Positions 60,683-64,000 of a DNA stretch of 64,000 nt are shown here, in pieces (position 1 is the first letter of the stretch; the number at the start of each line of letters is the position of its first letter). The notes under the pieces are model-generated. The model saw only the letters and a program-made list of their open reading frames with translations, had not been told where the DNA came from and did no database searches. Source of the DNA: Herbiconiux sp. VKM Ac-1786 (GTDB lineage Bacteria > Actinomycetota > Actinomycetes > Actinomycetales > Microbacteriaceae); contig NZ_JADKSG010000001.1 of the NCBI RefSeq assembly GCF_015350805.1, positions 806,001 through 870,000 on the forward strand, in the 5' to 3' direction. A program made the position numbers and the translations under genes.

Positions 60683-61621
60683 TCAGTCGCCGAGGCCGGC
60701 CCAGAGGGGCGTCGAGATGTAGCGCTCGCCGAGGTCGCAGACGATCGCGACCACGGTCTTGCCCGCGTTCTCGGGCCGCTTCGCGACCTCGAGGGCCGCC
60801 CACATGATGGCGCCCGACGAGATGCCGGCCATGATGCCCTCCTCGCTGGCGAGCTCGCGGCCCACCCGCAGCGCGTCGTCGAGCGAGACGTCGATGATCT
60901 CGTCGTAGACCTCGCGGTCGAGGATGTCGGGGACGATGTTCGCGCCGATGCCCTGGATCTTGTGCGGCCCCGCCTTGCCCTCGGTGAGCAGCGGCGAGTC
61001 GAGGGGCTCGACGCCGACGATCTGCACGCCGGGCTTGCGCTCCTTGAGCACCTGGCCGACACCGGTGATGGTGCCGCCGGTGCCGATGCCGGCGACGAAG
61101 ATGTCGACGCCGCCGTCGGTGTCGGCCCAGATCTCCTCGGCGGTGGTGGTGCGGTGGATCTCGGGGTTCGCGGCGTTCTCGAACTGGCGCGCGAGGATCG
61201 AGTTCGGAGTGGCGTCGACGATCTCGTGCGCCTTGGCGAGGGCACCGCGGATGCCCTCGGGGCCCGGGGTGAGCACGATCTCTGCCCCGTAGGCACGCAT
61301 CACGACGCGGCGCTCGGTCGACGCGGTCTCGGGCATGGTGATGATGACCTTGTAACCGCGGGCCGCGCCGACCATGGCCAGCGCGATGCCGGTGTTGCCG
61401 CTCGTGCCCTCGACGATGGTGCCGCCCGGCTTCAGCTCGCCCGACTTCTCGGCGGCGTCGATGATGGCCACACCGATCCGGTCCTTCACGCTGTTGGCGG
61501 GGTTGTAGAACTCGAGCTTGCCGAGCACCGTGGCGTCGATGCCCTCGGTGAGCCGGTTGATGCGCACGAGCGGGGTGCGGCCGACGAGCTGGGTGACGTC
61601 GTCGTAGATGCGAGCAGCCAT
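60683..61621 (-). CDS. cysK: Cysteine synthase (O-acetylserine sulfhydrylase)
   Basis: CysK makes cysteine from O-acetylserine and sulfide with PLP. The 312-aa product contains [16 protein letters not shown], the PLP lysine in [20 protein letters not shown] (about residue 43), the substrate loop [20 protein letters not shown], the PLP-phosphate loop [20 protein letters not shown] and [16 protein letters not shown] 61621 is chosen for its AGAAAG upstream and family alignment; an extended TTG frame 20 codons longer is unlikely. It is transcribed with cysE, the usual pair that can form the cysteine synthase complex. Confidence 0.95.
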   Translation of the reverse strand: MAARIYDDVTQLVGRTPLVRINRLTEGIDATVLGKLEFYNPANSVKDRIGVAIIDAAEKSGELKPGGTIVEGTSGNTGIALAMVGAARGYKVIITMPETASTERRVVMRAYGAEIVLTPGPEGIRGALAKAHEIVDATPNSILARQFENAANPEIHRTTTAEEIWADTDGGVDIFVAGIGTGGTITGVGQVLKERKPGVQIVGVEPLDSPLLTEGKAGPHKIQGIGANIVPDILDREVYDEIIDVSLDDALRVGRELASEEGIMAGISSGAIMWAALEVAKRPENAGKTVVAIVCDLGERYISTPLWAGLGD

Positions 61622-61771
61622 GGTGAACCGTCTTTCTGGGAGCTTCTGGAGCGTGAACTGGTCGTGGAGCGTCGGTGCCAACTCTAGTTCGACAGCCTCC
61701 GCGGAGCCCGAATGTTGCGGCGGCTGTCAGTGAGCGGCGGCCGGCGAGCGGGGGCCGCGCATCCTGAACCG

Positions 61772-61811
61772 ACGACGAAGCCCCGAGGGTCGACCCCCGG
61801 GGCTTCGTCGT
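61772..61811 (-). terminator. Strong terminator downstream of the DUF4190 gene
   Basis: ACGACGAAGCCCC (61772) and GGGGCTTCGTCGT (61799) form a perfect 13-bp stem with a 14-nt loop. It lies 15 nt after the leftward DUF4190 stop and insulates cysK from read-through. Confidence 0.85.
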
Positions 61812-61825
61812 TCGGCAAAGCCGGA

Positions 61826-62293
61826 TCAGCTGCAGGTGTAGGTGCGGCCGTCGACCTCGTAGACACCGGGGCCGAGATCGGCGCACTGCGCGATGACGCC
61901 GCCGATGACCACGATGAAGATGATCACACCGATGATCTGCAGCACCAGCGCGACGATCGAGATGATCAGACCGGCCTTGGCCGGGGTGTTCTTGACCCCG
62001 GCGGCCTTCGACTGGCGGCCGGCGATGACGCCCGTGATGATGCCGGCGATCGGCGCCGCGAAGGCGATGATGAAGAAGCCGACGAGACCGAGCACGAGGC
62101 TGACGATGCCGAGGGTCTTGCCGGGCACCACCTGGCCCTGGCCGGCGGGCGGGGCGGCGTTGTACTGCGGGGCCGCGTTGTACTGCGGAGCCGCCGGGTA
62201 CGCCTGGCCGGGCTGCTGGCCCTGCGGCGCCTGGTACTGCGGTGCGGCGGGCGGAGGCGTCGGCTCGCCCGGGCGCTGGCTGTCGTCGGTCAT
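61826..62293 (-). CDS. DUF4190 domain membrane protein
   Basis: A 155-aa protein. The first 60 residues are a Pro/Gln/Ala/Tyr-rich cytoplasmic tail (QYQAPQGQQPGQAYPAAPQY, with AAPQYNAAPQYNAAP repeated). Two helices follow: TLGIVSLVLGLVGFFIIAFA and AGLIISIVALVLQIIGVIIF, joined by the DUF4190 signature AGIITGVIAGRQSKAAGVKN. It ends with an external CADLGPGVYEVDGRTYTCS containing two cysteines. The function is unknown. GAAGGGGA precedes the ATG and a strong terminator follows. Confidence 0.88.
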   Translation of the reverse strand: MTDDSQRPGEPTPPPAAPQYQAPQGQQPGQAYPAAPQYNAAPQYNAAPPAGQGQVVPGKTLGIVSLVLGLVGFFIIAFAAPIAGIITGVIAGRQSKAAGVKNTPAKAGLIISIVALVLQIIGVIIFIVVIGGVIAQCADLGPGVYEVDGRTYTCS

Positions 62294-62523
62294 CGTGTCC
62301 CCTTCGGTTGATGAGCTGGTGCATCACGAACCTACCGCGAAGCTCCTCCACAGGCTCGGATGCTCGGCGGACCGTCCACAGATGGCCGACGCCGCCCGGG
62401 CCGGCGCCGACGAGGCGCTAGCGTGGAGGCGCGATGAGGTCTCGGGCCCGACGTCGCGCCCTGCCCGTCCCGCTCAGCCCGTCCCGTCTCGTCCCGCCCG
62501 TCTCGTCTGGAAGAAGCACCGCC

Positions 62524-63459
62524 GTGAACGCCTCCCGCCGCCCCCTGTCCGGATCGCGGATCGACCTCGAAGCCGGCGCCTACCGCGCCTCGATCGCCAG
62601 CATCGGCGCCACCCTGCGCCTGCTCCAGCACGAGGGCCGCGACCTCGTCGTGCCGTTCGGCCTCGACGAGCTGCGCCCCGCCTACCGCGGCGCCACCCTC
62701 GCGCCCTGGCCCAACCGCGTGGTCGACGGCCTCTACACCTTCGACGGCATCGACCAGGTGCTCGCCCTCACCGAGCCGGCCCGCGGCCACGCGCTGCACG
62801 GGCTGGCGGCCTGGCTCGACTTCGCGGTGCTCGAGCGCGACGCCTCCCGCGTGCTGCTCGGCGCGACCGTCGAGCCCCAGGCGGGCTACCCGCACCGTCT
62901 CGAGCTCGCGGTCGAGTACGCGCTCGACGCCGAGGGCGGCCTGCGCCAGTCCGTCACGGCGACGAACGTCTCCGACACCCCGGCGCCGTACGGCACCGGC
63001 CCGCACCCCTACCTCGTGGCCGGCCCCGGCCCGGTCGACGAGTGGATGCTCACCCTGCCGGCCGCGGAGGTGCTCACCGTCACGCCCGACCGTCTCATCC
63101 CCGTCGCGATCGCCGACGTCGCGAGCGAAGACGGCGGGGTCTTCGACTTCCGCAGCGAGCGCCTGATCGCCGACACCTTCATCGACCACGCGTTCCGCTC
63201 GCTCTCGCGCGATGCCGACGGCGTCGCGACGGTCACCGTCCGCTCCCCCGAGGGCACGGCCACCGCCATGACCTTCGGCCCCGAGTGCGGCTGGGTGCAG
63301 GTGCACACGGCCGACAACGTCGACCCATCGATGCACCGCGCGGGCCTCGCGGTCGAGCCCATGACCTGCCCGCCCGACGCCTTCAACTCGGGCACCGACC
63401 TCATCGTCCTGGCCCCGAACGCCTCGACCACCGCCGCCTGGACCATCGCGGCCGTCTAG
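62524..63459 (+). CDS. Aldose 1-epimerase family protein
   Basis: A 311-aa galactose mutarotase-like enzyme that interconverts the alpha and beta anomers of aldoses. Landmarks: YRASIASIGATLRLLQHEGR, RGATLAPWPNRVVDGLYTFD (NR substrate-binding Arg), ARGHALHGLAAWLDFAVLER (first catalytic His), PAPYGTGPHPYLVAGPGPVD (second His, G-x-H-P-Y) and LAVEPMTCPPDAFNSGTDLI (catalytic Glu). GTG 62524 is chosen over a longer frame because the upstream 30 codons are unlike the family; GGAAG lies 10 nt upstream. Its stop codon directly abuts the stop of the converging MFS gene (TAGCTA). Confidence 0.9.
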   Translation: MNASRRPLSGSRIDLEAGAYRASIASIGATLRLLQHEGRDLVVPFGLDELRPAYRGATLAPWPNRVVDGLYTFDGIDQVLALTEPARGHALHGLAAWLDFAVLERDASRVLLGATVEPQAGYPHRLELAVEYALDAEGGLRQSVTATNVSDTPAPYGTGPHPYLVAGPGPVDEWMLTLPAAEVLTVTPDRLIPVAIADVASEDGGVFDFRSERLIADTFIDHAFRSLSRDADGVATVTVRSPEGTATAMTFGPECGWVQVHTADNVDPSMHRAGLAVEPMTCPPDAFNSGTDLIVLAPNASTTAAWTIAAV

Positions 63460-64000
63460 CTAGTCGGGCAGGCTCGCGCCGCGCAGCGCCGCCGCGCGCC
63501 GCGGGATGAACACCGTCAGCACCACGCCCACCGCCGCCGCGACCGCCGAGATCACGAACGTCACCTGGAACGCCGACGCGCTCGGCGTCGTCACCCCGTT
63601 GGCGGTCACCAGGTTCCCGGCGAGCACCACGCCCAGCACCGCGCTGGCGATCGTCGACCCCAGCGTGCGCATCACCGAGTTCAGCCCGTTCGACGCGGCC
63701 GTCTCGGTCGCGGGCACCGCCGCCATGATCAGCGTCGGCATCGACGAGTACGCGAACCCCACCCCGAACCCCACCGCGGTGGCGATCACGATCGTGTGCC
63801 ACACCTCGGTCATCAGGAACAGCGCCAGCACGTAGCCCACGGCGATGATCGCGATCCCGAGCATGAAGCTGGTGCGTGCCCCGCGAGCCTTGATCAGCCG
63901 CGCGGCCACGGGCGACATCGCCCACATCACGAGCCCGCTCGGCATCAGGCAGAGCGAGGCGACGAGCATCGTCTGCCCCAGCCCGACCCCGGTGCCGGTC
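63460..64000 (-). CDS. MFS transporter, C-terminal part (cut by window edge)
   Basis: The last roughly 180 residues of a multidrug-type MFS exporter; the gene continues past 64000. The visible part starts TGVGLGQTMLVASLCLMPSG, includes SPVAARLIKARGARTSFMLG (the motif A-like loop of the second half), VGFGVGFAYSSMPTLIMAAV and ETAASNGLNSVMRTLGSTIA (typical of the DHA2 group), and about five helices. The substrate is unknown. The stop TAG touches the epimerase stop with no base between. Confidence 0.88.
   Translation of the reverse strand, partial: TGTGVGLGQTMLVASLCLMPSGLVMWAMSPVAARLIKARGARTSFMLGIAIIAVGYVLALFLMTEVWHTIVIATAVGFGVGFAYSSMPTLIMAAVPATETAASNGLNSVMRTLGSTIASAVLGVVLAGNLVTANGVTTPSASAFQVTFVISAVAAAVGVVLTVFIPRRAAALRGASLPD

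Overview
The window comes from a high-GC actinobacterium, most probably a member of the Microbacteriaceae. The evidence is the GC-rich coding sequence with strong third-position GC, the menaquinone pathway beside a System II cytochrome c maturation operon, the short (archaeal-type) aspartyl-tRNA synthetase, the tiny ribosomal protein bS22 behind a small HTH protein, and the many genes whose start codon lies only 6-8 nt after a TANNNT -10 element (leaderless mRNAs). The genus cannot be fixed from this sequence alone. No rRNA, tRNA, CRISPR array, prophage or transposase was seen.

Layout. 1-7541: start of recQ, then menaquinone biosynthesis (menD, menA, menE, menB leftward; menC rightward). 7586-12455: a leftward operon for cytochrome c maturation (resA-like thioredoxin, ccdA, resB, ccsB) behind a histidine phosphatase. 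12603-15323: a 37-aa membrane peptide, aspS, and a glutaredoxin/Dabb/GNAT operon. 15375-19988: a beta-glucoside PTS operon (LicT-type antiterminator, IIBCA permease, GH1 phospho-beta-glucosidase) with a recognisable RAT antiterminator site in its leader. 20107-24379: bS22 and its HTH partner, an ArsR regulator, the TrkH/TrkA potassium uptake pair and a GAP-family membrane protein. 24508-31641: a two-component system, proC, a cation efflux protein, a glutamine amidotransferase, tadA, upp, and a nitronate monooxygenase-like gene interrupted by an in-frame amber codon near its end.

31756-36716: a drug-efflux type MFS transporter, a short leaderless cysteine-codon ORF before a winged-helix regulator, an AT-richer intergenic patch with a strong terminator, and a mosaic cell-wall-binding surface protein divergent from a MarR regulator. 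36795-41239: a photolyase followed by a three-gene flavin electron-transfer module (NqrB/RnfD-like membrane domain fused to a ferredoxin reductase, the FMN transferase ApbE, and an FMN-binding lipoprotein). 41412-54444: TRIC-like channel, carboxylesterase, MFS exporter, FAD/Rieske oxidoreductase, a 59-aa acidic protein, argG, a GH13 enzyme, a CitE-like lyase, an SDR and a GH15 enzyme.

54483-59356 is a nucleoside-scavenging locus: a GntR/UTRA regulator, nucleoside phosphorylase, nucleoside hydrolase, adenosine deaminase-like enzyme and a BMP-type lipoprotein, with the same 10-bp core sequence repeated before the first two enzyme genes. The window closes with cysE-cysK, a DUF4190 protein, an aldose epimerase and the 3' part of another MFS transporter. 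The most interesting observations are the leaderless Cys-rich uORF, the LicT RAT site, the divergent flavinylation-site motif in the electron-transfer module, the shared GntR operator candidate, the amber-interrupted oxidoreductase and a canonical G-quadruplex motif inside the men cluster.
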